From positions 1-6,929 of the forward strand of contig CAMLFJ010000184.1 in assembly GCA_946479205.1 (NCBI GenBank): a DNA stretch of 6,929 nucleotides, in the 5' to 3' direction. The notes under the pieces were generated by a model. That model did no database searches. It worked only from the letters and a program-made list of their open reading frames with translations, and had not been told where the DNA came from. Origin of the DNA: an uncultured bacterium. GTDB lineage: Bacteria > Methylomirabilota > Methylomirabilia > Rokubacteriales > CSP1-6. Shown here one piece after another: positions 1-5,917 of this stretch. Numbering within the stretch: the first letter of the stretch is position 1; every line of letters starts with the position of its first letter. Position numbers and translations under genes: made by a program.

Positions 1-17
1 TCGCCTTCGGCTTCAGC

Positions 18-833
18 TCACACTGCTTCCGGGAGCTGCTGGGTCCACACGGTGAACTTGGTCAAGGTGGTGTTGCCGAACGAGGTGGTCAGCGCCACGT
101 CCACCGCGTCGCGGCCGCGGCCCATCAGCACGCGCCCGATGCGCGGCTCGTTGTGCCGGGCGTCCAGCGTGTGCCAGCCGGTGCCCAGGTAGACCTCGAA
201 CCAGGCCGAGAAGTCCATGGGGTTGGGATCCGGGGGCACGCCGATGTCGCCCAGGTAGCCGGTGGCGTAGCGGGCCGGGATATTGAGCGCGCGGAGGATG
301 GTGATCGCGAGATGCTGGAAGTCGCGGCAGACCCCCTGCCGCTCCGTGAAGACGTCGAAGGCGGTCTTGGTGGGCCGCGAGTACTGGTAGCCGAAGGTCA
401 CGTTCGCGTGCACCCAGTCCATCACGGTCTGCACGCGCTCCCAGGTCTCGGGCGTCTTGCCGAAGAGATCCCAGGCGATGGCGGTCATCCGGTCCACCTC
501 GCAGTAGCGGCTCGCGAGCAGGTAGCGCAGGGCCTCGGGGGGCAGCGCGGCCACCGGGACGAGCGGCAGGCCCTCGATCACGGGCTCGGGCGCTCCGCCG
601 ACCGTCACCACGTTGTCGTAGCGGATGCGCGTGGTCCCCGCGGGCACCATCACGCGCGCGGCGCGATTGCCGAACCAGTCCACGAAGCTCTCGACGGGAA
701 TCGCGGGCTCCACCACGATGCCCTCCGGCTGCTGGAGCGAGAGCGCCACCTCCGGACGCACGTAGAGCATCAGGAGCATCGTGGTGGGCTGGGGCACCTC
801 GAAGACGAGCTCGTGCCCGATGCGGATCCGCAT
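18..833 (-). CDS. Transglutaminase-like protein with Ser at the catalytic His position
   Basis: This 271-residue protein resembles the bacterial transglutaminase-like (papain-fold) family. The N-terminus matches the beta-rich domain that precedes the core in these proteins, and the core spans about residues 120-228. The nucleophile is visible as Cys169 in QGVCRDFQHLA, followed by the usual helix and the RYATGYL strand. The acidic member of the triad would be Asp224 in HTLDAR. In canonical members the middle catalytic residue is the His of an HAW motif; here the motif reads DFSAWFEVYL, putting Ser209 in that place. The family covers peptidases, amidases and cross-linking enzymes, and no substrate is evident. 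There is no signal peptide, so it should be cytoplasmic. It is divergent from an Anbu peptidase gene, a known genomic association. The ATG at 833 is the natural start, since MRIRI is a typical family N-terminus; only weak purine-rich sequence precedes it. Family is firm; catalytic activity is uncertain. Confidence 0.9.
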   Translation of the reverse strand: MRIRIGHELVFEVPQPTTMLLMLYVRPEVALSLQQPEGIVVEPAIPVESFVDWFGNRAARVMVPAGTTRIRYDNVVTVGGAPEPVIEGLPLVPVAALPPEALRYLLASRYCEVDRMTAIAWDLFGKTPETWERVQTVMDWVHANVTFGYQYSRPTKTAFDVFTERQGVCRDFQHLAITILRALNIPARYATGYLGDIGVPPDPNPMDFSAWFEVYLGTGWHTLDARHNEPRIGRVLMGRGRDAVDVALTTSFGNTTLTKFTVWTQQLPEAV

Positions 834-949
834 GGCGTCACGGTAATCCCCGCCGGGGTGTCGGTCAATCGCATCACGGCCGGTTCTGGTAACATACGGT
901 TTCGGATGCCCAGAACTGGAGCAGGGGCCCTTCGCTCGGCAGGCGCGCC
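834..949. promoter_or_regulatory. Divergent intergenic region between transglutaminase and Anbu genes
   Basis: These 116 bp separate two divergently transcribed starts, so they should carry promoters for both genes. A TGG-TAACAT sequence at 887-895 resembles an extended -10 on the plus strand, but no good -35 lies 16-19 bp upstream. On the minus strand, TATGTT (complement of 891-896) overlaps it as another weak -10 candidate. Both lie inside the spacer of an inverted repeat (880-919). Ribosome-binding sites on either side are weak: AGCAGGGG at about 920-927 and GGCAGG at 938-943 precede the Anbu start. That promoters are here is inferred from gene orientation; the hexamers are tentative. Confidence 0.45.
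880..919. repeat. Imperfect 10-bp inverted repeat, candidate operator
   Basis: The arms CCGGTTCTGG (880-889) and CCAGAACTGG (910-919) are reverse complements at nine of ten positions; the odd position (882/917) is a G-T wobble. The spacer is 20 bp and the arm centres are 30 bp apart, about three helical turns. The spacer holds the -10-like TAACAT (890-895). This placement would suit a dimeric regulator acting on one or both divergent promoters. In RNA it could instead form a stem with a 20-nt loop in the Anbu leader. The function is inferred from symmetry and position only. Confidence 0.5.
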
Positions 950-1795
950 ATGACCTATTGTGTCGGGATCTGGACCAGGTACGGGCTGGTGATGGCGTCG
1001 GACTCCCGGACCAACGCGGGCCACGACCAGGTCAACGTCTCGCGCAAGATGCACACCTTCGTCCAGCCGGGCGAGCGCGTGTTCATCCTGCTCAGCAGCG
1101 GCAGCCTCTCCTGCACCCAGTCCATCATCACCCTGATCCAGCGCGACTTCGACCAGGGCCGGGGGCTGGCGCAGGCCCCGTCGCTCTACGACGCGGCCCG
1201 GATCATCGGCGAGCAGGTGCGCCGCGTCTCGGACATGGATCGGGACGCGCTCGAGCGCGACGACTTCAAGTTCAACGTGAACCTGGTGCTGGGCGGGCAG
1301 GTGCGGGGCGAGTCGCCCGGGCTCTTCATCATCTACCCCCAGGGCAACCCGCTCCAGGCGAGTGTGGACTCGCCGTATCTCCAGATCGGCGAGACCAAGT
1401 ACGGCCGTCCCATCCTCGACCGCGGCATCCGCTTCGAGCGCACCACGCTCGAGGAAGCGGCGAAGTACGCGCTGCTCTCGCTCGACTCGACGATGCGCTC
1501 CAACGTGACGGTGGGCCCGCCGGTGGACCTGCTCGCCTACGAGGTGGACGAGCTCGAGATCACCCGGCTGCGCCGGTTTCCCGCCGGGGACCCCGATCTC
1601 ATCAAGATCGGCATGCGCTGGGAGCAGGCCCTCCGCCAGGCGGTGGGCCGCCTGCCCCAGATCCGCTTCCGGGCCCGGCGGCCCCTGGAGCCGTCCCAGA
1701 TGCCGCCCGCGGAGACGATCGAGCTCGTCGAGCCGGGCCCGACCGAATCGACGAGCGCCGAGCTGCAGCCCCAAGCCAAGCCTCCATCATCCTGA
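950..1795 (+). CDS. Anbu-type proteasome-like peptidase (ancestral beta subunit)
   Basis: This 281-residue protein matches Anbu, the bacterial proteasome-type Ntn-hydrolase related to HslV and 20S beta subunits. The start MTYCVGI places Thr2 as the nucleophile after Met removal, which fixes the ATG at 950. Catalytic partners are visible as Asp18 in ASDSRTNAG and Lys33 in SRKMH. Other Anbu hallmarks are LLSSGSLSCTQ (48-57), YLQIGETKYGRPILDR (143-158) and TMRSNVTVGPP (181-191). Anbu proteins assemble into open helical or lock-washer-like oligomers in the cytoplasm, and their natural substrates are unclear. The gene diverges from a transglutaminase gene, matching the Anbu/transglutaminase/alpha-E/ATP-grasp neighbourhood known from comparative genomics. 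Residues from about 241 to 281 form a Pro/Glu/Ser-rich tail beyond the usual core of roughly 240 residues, probably disordered. The gene ends 20 bp before the oxidoreductase gene. Family assignment is strong; I leave the symbol blank because naming varies. Confidence 0.95.
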   Translation: MTYCVGIWTRYGLVMASDSRTNAGHDQVNVSRKMHTFVQPGERVFILLSSGSLSCTQSIITLIQRDFDQGRGLAQAPSLYDAARIIGEQVRRVSDMDRDALERDDFKFNVNLVLGGQVRGESPGLFIIYPQGNPLQASVDSPYLQIGETKYGRPILDRGIRFERTTLEEAAKYALLSLDSTMRSNVTVGPPVDLLAYEVDELEITRLRRFPAGDPDLIKIGMRWEQALRQAVGRLPQIRFRARRPLEPSQMPPAETIELVEPGPTESTSAELQPQAKPPSS

Positions 1796-1803
1796 CCGAC
1801 ATC

Positions 1804-1809
1804 GAGGAG
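1804..1809 (+). promoter_or_regulatory. Ribosome-binding site for the AOR-family gene
   Basis: GAGGAG lies 6 nt before the ATG at 1816. It decides the start: the reading frame is open well upstream, but that part is only a shadow of the Anbu gene in another frame. With this site, the protein begins MRIYYDIRLS. Confidence 0.75.
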
Positions 1810-1815
1810 CGAGCC

Positions 1816-3531
1816 ATGCGCATCTACTACGACATCCGCCTGAGCGACCGGAACATCACGAAGCGTGAGCTGGAAGGCGAGGCGATCGTGAAGGCCGGCC
1901 GGTACTTCATCGCCAAGACCCTGCTCGAGCTGGGCGCCGCGACGGTGGACCCGCTGTCGCCCGCCAATCCGCTGATCTTCTCGGCCGGGCCGTTCGCGGG
2001 CACCAGCTTCTCCAACGCCAACCGCACCAGCGTCGGGTGCAAGAGCCCGCTCACCGGCGGCATCAAGGAGGCCAACGGGGGCGGCAGCTTCAGCTACGGC
2101 CTCGGCCAGCAGAAGATCGCCGGCTTCACCCTGCTCGACGCCTCGCCCGACTGGGTGGTCATCCACTTCAAGAAGGACGGCACCATCGAGTTCGACGACG
2201 CGGGGCCGTATCTCGGCAAGGGCAACTTCGAGGCCCAGAACATGCTGCACGCCAGGTACGGCAAGAAGGTCACGATCGGGCTCTGCGGCCCGGTCGGCGA
2301 GTACCAGGGCCTGATCGCCGGCATCGCGTTCAGCGACAAGGACGGCCGGCCCGCCCGACTGTCCGCGCGCGGCGGGGTGGGCGCGGTGATGGGCTCCAAG
2401 AAGGTCAAGGCGATCGTGGTGGACCTCGACAAGATCCCGCCCTTCTCCGATCCGAAGAAGGTGAACGCGGCCATCAAGAACTACGCCAAGATGCTCCAGG
2501 CCGACTCGATGGTGGCCAACTTCTACGCCAAGATCGGTACCATGGGCATGGCGGATCTCCAGAACACGCTCGGCGGACTGCCCGTCCGCAACTTCAGCGC
2601 GGGGCAGCAGGTGGACGTGTCCAAGGGCGAGAAGTTCAAGATGGGGGGCGAGTACATCAGCCAGCTCAACGTCTCGCGCGGCGGCGAGCACACCCACGCC
2701 TGCATGCCCGGCTGCGTGATCCAGTGCAGCAATATCTACGCGGACGCCAACGGCAAGGAAGTGGTCTCGCCGGTCGAGTACGAGACGCTCGGGCTGCTCG
2801 GCACCAACTGCGGCCTCTCCGATCCCGACGACCTCGCGCAGATGAACTACATCGCGAACGACCTGGGGGTGGACACCATCGAGACCGGGGCCATGATCGC
2901 GGTCCTGATGGAGGCCGGCCTCGGCGCGTTCGGCGACGTGCGGTTCATGGCGGACTGCCTCGCCGAGATCCAGCAGGGCACCCCGAACGGGCGGATCTGG
3001 GCCCAGGGCACCTGGCGGGTGGGCGAGCACTACCACGTCAAGCGGGTGCCGGTCATCAAGAAGCAGGCGATCAGCGCCTACGACCCGCGCGTGGTCGAGG
3101 CCACCGGGATCACCATGATGGCCACCGCCCAGGGCGCCGATCACACCGCGGGCAACCTGCCGCGGCTCAAGACCCGGGAGATGGAGACCCCCGCCATCGT
3201 GGAGCAGAGCGTGGCCCACCAGGCGCGGGTGGCCGCCAACGATTCGCTCGGGCTCTGCATCTTCGGCATGAGCGTGACCAATCCCAACACCGAGTGGCTC
3301 ACCGACACGATCAACGCGGCCCACGGCACCACCCTCACCAAGGACTTCTTCGAGGCGCTCGGCCGCCAGACCCTCAAGCTCGAGCACGAGTTCAACAAGC
3401 GGGCCGGCTTCACCGCCAAGGACGACGAGCTGCCCGAGTTCTTCTACGCGGAGGCGCTGCCCCCGACCAACCACGTGGCGCGCTTCCACGCCGCCGACGT
3501 GCAGGGCATGTACGAGCGGCTGGCTGGTTGA
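1816..3531 (+). CDS. Aldehyde:ferredoxin oxidoreductase family protein (tungsten/molybdenum pterin enzyme)
   Basis: The 571-residue product is a full-length member of the AOR family, which typically oxidises aldehydes to carboxylic acids using a bis-pyranopterin tungsten cofactor and one [4Fe-4S] cluster, passing electrons to ferredoxin. Pterin-binding N-terminal sequence includes DPLSPANPLIFSAGP (45-59), KSPLTGGIKEANGGG (76-90) and RGGVGAVMGSK (185-195). Likely cluster ligands are Cys296, Cys300 and Cys304 in HACMPGCVIQC, plus Cys481 in NDSLGLC. EYE (321-323) and GADHTAG (440-446) match conserved stretches near the active site. The Cys spacing is CxxxCxxxC, whereas the Pyrococcus enzyme has CxxCxxxC; I believe this marks a subfamily. 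The usual GGRGL near the N-terminus appears as AGRYF (27-31). No signal peptide is seen, so it should be cytoplasmic. No ferredoxin, MoaD-like or cofactor gene is beside it. It starts 20 bp after the Anbu gene. The substrate cannot be told from sequence. Confidence 0.92.
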   Translation: MRIYYDIRLSDRNITKRELEGEAIVKAGRYFIAKTLLELGAATVDPLSPANPLIFSAGPFAGTSFSNANRTSVGCKSPLTGGIKEANGGGSFSYGLGQQKIAGFTLLDASPDWVVIHFKKDGTIEFDDAGPYLGKGNFEAQNMLHARYGKKVTIGLCGPVGEYQGLIAGIAFSDKDGRPARLSARGGVGAVMGSKKVKAIVVDLDKIPPFSDPKKVNAAIKNYAKMLQADSMVANFYAKIGTMGMADLQNTLGGLPVRNFSAGQQVDVSKGEKFKMGGEYISQLNVSRGGEHTHACMPGCVIQCSNIYADANGKEVVSPVEYETLGLLGTNCGLSDPDDLAQMNYIANDLGVDTIETGAMIAVLMEAGLGAFGDVRFMADCLAEIQQGTPNGRIWAQGTWRVGEHYHVKRVPVIKKQAISAYDPRVVEATGITMMATAQGADHTAGNLPRLKTREMETPAIVEQSVAHQARVAANDSLGLCIFGMSVTNPNTEWLTDTINAAHGTTLTKDFFEALGRQTLKLEHEFNKRAGFTAKDDELPEFFYAEALPPTNHVARFHAADVQGMYERLAG

Positions 3532-3541
3532 TTTGATCTTA

Positions 3542-3572
3542 TCCGGGGGGAGCGACCGCCGCTCCCCCCGGA
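3542..3572 (+). terminator. Perfect 13-bp GC hairpin between AOR-family and lyase genes
   Basis: TCCGGGGGGAGCG (3542-3554) and CGCTCCCCCCGGA (3560-3572) are exact reverse complements around a 5-nt loop, ACCGC. The hairpin begins 11 nt after the oxidoreductase stop. It is followed by ACCCCCCACCGG, with no T-tract, so it is not a standard intrinsic terminator. It may be a GC-rich terminator of atypical form, a barrier protecting the 3' end of the upstream mRNA, or one copy of a dispersed intergenic palindrome. The structure is seen directly; its role is inferred. Confidence 0.5.
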
Positions 3573-3602
3573 CCCCCCACCGGTTTCGAGACGAGGGGAT
3601 AC

Positions 3603-3609
3603 AGAGGGG
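3603..3609 (+). promoter_or_regulatory. Ribosome-binding site for the DapA-family gene
   Basis: AGAGGGG ends 5 nt before the ATG at 3615 and supports that start. A second GAGGGG lies 11 bp upstream (3593-3598), giving two purine-rich boxes in tandem. No convincing promoter is seen between the hairpin and this site. Confidence 0.65.
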
Positions 3610-3614
3610 TTCAC

Positions 3615-4508
3615 ATGAGTAAGCCCGAGATCTTTGGCATCGTTCCTCCGATGACCACGCCGTTCCGTCCCGACGACACCATCGACGAGGCCGCCCTCCG
3701 CGCGGACGCGCGCTTCATGGTCGAGACCGCGCGGGTGCACGGTCTCGCGGTGACCGGCAGCACCGGCGAGGGCCACGTCCTCACCACCGACGAGGTGCGC
3801 CGCATCACCGCCGCGGTGGTCGACGAGGTGCGGGGGCGCGTGCCGGTGATCACCGGCATCATCACCGACAGCACCGCCTCGGCGGTCGAGCGGGGGCTCG
3901 CGGTGCGAGACCTGGGGGTGGCCGCGCTCCAGGTGACGCCGGTGCACTACCTGTTCCGACCCGACGACGACGCGATGGTGCGCCACTTCGACACCCTGGC
4001 GAGCCGGACCGGCATGCCGATCATCATCTACAACGTGGTGCCGTGGACGTATCTCTCGCCCCAGCTCCTGGCCCGGATCATCCGGGCGGTGCCCGGCGTG
4101 ATCGGGGTCAAGCAGAGCGCGGGCGACATGAAGCTGCTCGCCGATTTGTTGCTGCTGGTGGGCGACGATGCCCGCATCATGACCGCGGTGGACGCGCTGC
4201 TCTATCCCTCCTTCACCCTGGGCGCCCACGGGGCGATCGCGGCGATCCTCACCGCGGTGCCCGGTCTCTGCGTGCAGCTCTGGGACGCGGTGCAGGCGGG
4301 GGATCACAAGCAGGCGCTCGCGCTGCACGGCAAGCTGCTGCCGATCTGGAACGCGATCTTCCACGACAATCTGCCCGCGAACGTGAAGCACTGTCAGGCC
4401 CTCTTGGGCCGACCTGCCGGGGTGCCCCGCGCGCCCATGCCGGAGACGTCGCCGGCCCAGGCCACGGCGATCCGCGTGGCGCTGCAGGGTGCGGGCGTGC
4501 TCCGGTAG
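3615..4508 (+). CDS. DapA/NanA-superfamily class I aldolase or dehydratase
   Basis: The 297-residue product is a typical (beta/alpha)8-barrel of the dihydrodipicolinate synthase/N-acetylneuraminate lyase superfamily, which forms a Schiff base between a lysine and a 2-keto acid, often pyruvate. Visible motifs are MTTPF (13-17), the carboxylate-binding GSTGE loop (48-52), the general acid/base Tyr139 in IIIYNVV, and the Schiff-base Lys166 in VIGVKQSAGD. Genuine dihydrodipicolinate synthases carry an Arg five residues after that Tyr (Arg138 in the E. coli enzyme), which binds the aspartate-semialdehyde carboxylate. Here the segment reads YNVVPWTY with Trp144 at that place. A lysine-biosynthesis role is therefore unlikely, and a catabolic role on a sugar acid, sialic acid-like or other keto acid is more plausible. 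Its neighbours, a solute-binding protein and oxidoreductases, fit catabolism. The enzyme should be cytoplasmic. Superfamily is certain; the reaction is not. Confidence 0.93.
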   Translation: MSKPEIFGIVPPMTTPFRPDDTIDEAALRADARFMVETARVHGLAVTGSTGEGHVLTTDEVRRITAAVVDEVRGRVPVITGIITDSTASAVERGLAVRDLGVAALQVTPVHYLFRPDDDAMVRHFDTLASRTGMPIIIYNVVPWTYLSPQLLARIIRAVPGVIGVKQSAGDMKLLADLLLLVGDDARIMTAVDALLYPSFTLGAHGAIAAILTAVPGLCVQLWDAVQAGDHKQALALHGKLLPIWNAIFHDNLPANVKHCQALLGRPAGVPRAPMPETSPAQATAIRVALQGAGVLR

Positions 4509-4537
4509 GCCAACGATGTCCCAACACTCCACGGGTC

Positions 4538-4544
4538 AAGGAGG
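4538..4544 (+). promoter_or_regulatory. Strong ribosome-binding site for the solute-binding protein
   Basis: AAGGAGG lies 7 nt before the ATG at 4552 and is the best Shine-Dalgarno in the window. It decides between in-frame starts: ATGs at 4489 and 4516 have no comparable site, and the earlier one lies inside the upstream gene. The 43-bp gap after the lyase stop shows no terminator, so co-transcription is likely. Confidence 0.85.
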
Positions 4545-4551
4545 ACACAGC

Positions 4552-4698
4552 ATGGCTGATCACGAAGAGAGCAAGGAATCCGTGAGCGCGACGCCGGTCG
4601 GGCGCCGCGCCTTCCTCAAGACCGCGGGCGCGGCCGCCGCGGTCGCAGGCGGCGGCATCGAGGGTATCCTGGCCGCGCGCCGGGCCCCCGCCTTCGCG
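4552..4698 (+). other. Twin-arginine signal peptide of the solute-binding protein
   Basis: Residues 1-49 consist of a polar, acidic n-region (MADHEESKES), the twin-arginine motif GRRAFLK, a moderately hydrophobic Ala/Gly h-region, and a c-region ending APAFA before Gln50. The low hydrophobicity and the motif favour Tat over Sec. A second Arg pair (43-44) lies just before the cleavage site and resembles a Sec-avoidance charge. Confidence 0.8.
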
Positions 4699-5913
4699 CA
4701 GGGGACCAAGCTGCACTGGGTGCGCTGGGTGGACTTCGTGCCCGAGTCCGACGTCGAGCTGAAGCGGCAGATGCCGGAGGCCTCCAAGGCCCTCGGGGCC
4801 GAGGTCGTGCTGGAGACGATCAACGCCAACGACCTGCAGCCCCGCATCACCGCCGCGATCCAGTCCGGCTCGGGCGCCGACATCTTCATGTTCCAGTACA
4901 ACTGGGCGCACCTCTACCAGAACGCGGTGGTGGACGTGAGCGACGTGGCCAGCGAGCTGGGCAAGGCGGAGGGCGGCTTCTACGACATCTACCCGCCCTC
5001 CATGCAGGTCAACGGCAAGTGGCTCGCGGTGCCGCACTCGATCGTGGGTAACGCGGTCGCGTACCGGAAGTCCTGGCTCAAGGAAGCAGGCGCGGCGCAG
5101 TACCCGAAGACGTGGGACGACGCCCGCAAGCTCTTCGGGGCCCTCAAGAAGAAGGGCAAGCCCTACGGCCAGACCCTCGGCCACACCTTCGGCGACGCGC
5201 CCGTGTTCACCTACACCATGCTCTGGGCGTTCGGCGGAGCCGAGACCGATCAGAGCGGCAAGAAGGTCGTGCTCAACAGCAAGGGCGCGATCGAGGCGGT
5301 CAAGTTCATGCAGGCGTTCTGGAAGGAAGCGTGCGACGAGGGCGGGCTCGCCTGGGACGATACCAACAACAACCGCGCGTTTCACGCGGGGGAGATCAGC
5401 GCGACCCTGAACGGGGCCAGCATCTACCTGGTGGCCAAGCGGCAGAAGGAGAAGATCAAGGACGACAAGGGCGAGCCGATGTGGACCGACATCGACCACG
5501 CTCCGCTCCCGGCCGGGCCGGCGGGGGCCTACCTGCTCTTCCTGAACCACGGCCACGCGGTCATGAAGCACAGCAAGAACCAGAAGCTGGCCAAGGACCT
5601 GATCCGCTGGCTGCACAAGAAGGAGAACTACGAGAAGTGGTTCCTCACCCAGGAGGCCTACAGCGTGGGCGCCACCAAGGTCTGGGAGAACCACGCGATG
5701 TGGGGCCGGGTGGACGAGCCGCTCAAGATGTTCCGGACCGCGGCCCGCAGCAGCCGGCTCTTCGGCTACGCGGGGCCGTCGACCGCCAAGTCGACCGAGG
5801 TCTTCACCAAGTACATCATCACCGACATGTACGCGAAGGCCGCGCAGGGCATGAAGGCGGAGGACGCCGTGCACTGGGCCGAGCTCGAGCTCAAGAAGAT
5901 CTACGAGGCGTAG
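4552..5913 (+). CDS. Tat-exported ABC transporter substrate-binding protein, family 1
   Basis: This 453-residue protein resembles the family 1 extracellular solute-binding proteins (UgpB/MalE type), which capture sugars, glycerol phosphates or related solutes in the periplasm and deliver them to an ABC permease. The N-terminus has a twin-arginine signal: GRRAFLK (17-23, Arg18-Arg19), an Ala/Gly-rich hydrophobic stretch (about 24-42) and a likely cleavage site AFA-Q after residue 49. Mature features typical of the family are the SGSGADIFMFQYNW region, where periplasmic clefts usually form, GKWLAVPHSIVGNAVAYRKSWL, PKTWDDARKL, and a C-terminal helix-rich lobe. The Tat signal implies export in folded form; there is no lipobox Cys, so it should be soluble. 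No permease or ATPase gene is adjacent in this window, so partners lie elsewhere. It is 43 bp after the lyase gene and 4 bp before the next gene, suggesting one operon. The ligand is not predictable from sequence. Confidence 0.92.
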   Translation: MADHEESKESVSATPVGRRAFLKTAGAAAAVAGGGIEGILAARRAPAFAQGTKLHWVRWVDFVPESDVELKRQMPEASKALGAEVVLETINANDLQPRITAAIQSGSGADIFMFQYNWAHLYQNAVVDVSDVASELGKAEGGFYDIYPPSMQVNGKWLAVPHSIVGNAVAYRKSWLKEAGAAQYPKTWDDARKLFGALKKKGKPYGQTLGHTFGDAPVFTYTMLWAFGGAETDQSGKKVVLNSKGAIEAVKFMQAFWKEACDEGGLAWDDTNNNRAFHAGEISATLNGASIYLVAKRQKEKIKDDKGEPMWTDIDHAPLPAGPAGAYLLFLNHGHAVMKHSKNQKLAKDLIRWLHKKENYEKWFLTQEAYSVGATKVWENHAMWGRVDEPLKMFRTAARSSRLFGYAGPSTAKSTEVFTKYIITDMYAKAAQGMKAEDAVHWAELELKKIYEA

Positions 5914-5917
5914 CGCG

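Noticed and set aside
153..953. A 266-codon plus-strand frame opposite the transglutaminase gene.
   Set aside because: His/Gly/Arg/Val-rich composition with no motif, while the minus-strand frame encodes a recognisable protein with an intact Cys motif.
958..1815. An apparent N-terminal extension or fusion on the AOR-family protein, as the frame is open from 958.
   Set aside because: The extension is low-complexity shadow of the Anbu gene in another frame. The family-like N-terminus and a GAGGAG site mark the true start at 1816.
1537..3489. A 650-codon open frame on the minus strand opposite the AOR-family gene, and other long antisense frames such as 4249-6036 and 5891-6883.
   Set aside because: Their products are Arg/Gly/His/Val/Leu-rich with no recognisable domain. 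They arise because GC-rich codons rarely give stop codons in the opposite frames. The plus-strand genes have clear conserved motifs.
3542..3580. Standard intrinsic terminator.
   Set aside because: The stem is strong but no T-run follows, so I keep it only as a candidate of uncertain role.
4489..4551. Earlier in-frame starts (4489 and 4516) for the solute-binding protein.
   Set aside because: They would place extra residues before the Tat signal and have no good ribosome-binding site. AAGGAGG is well spaced from the ATG at 4552.
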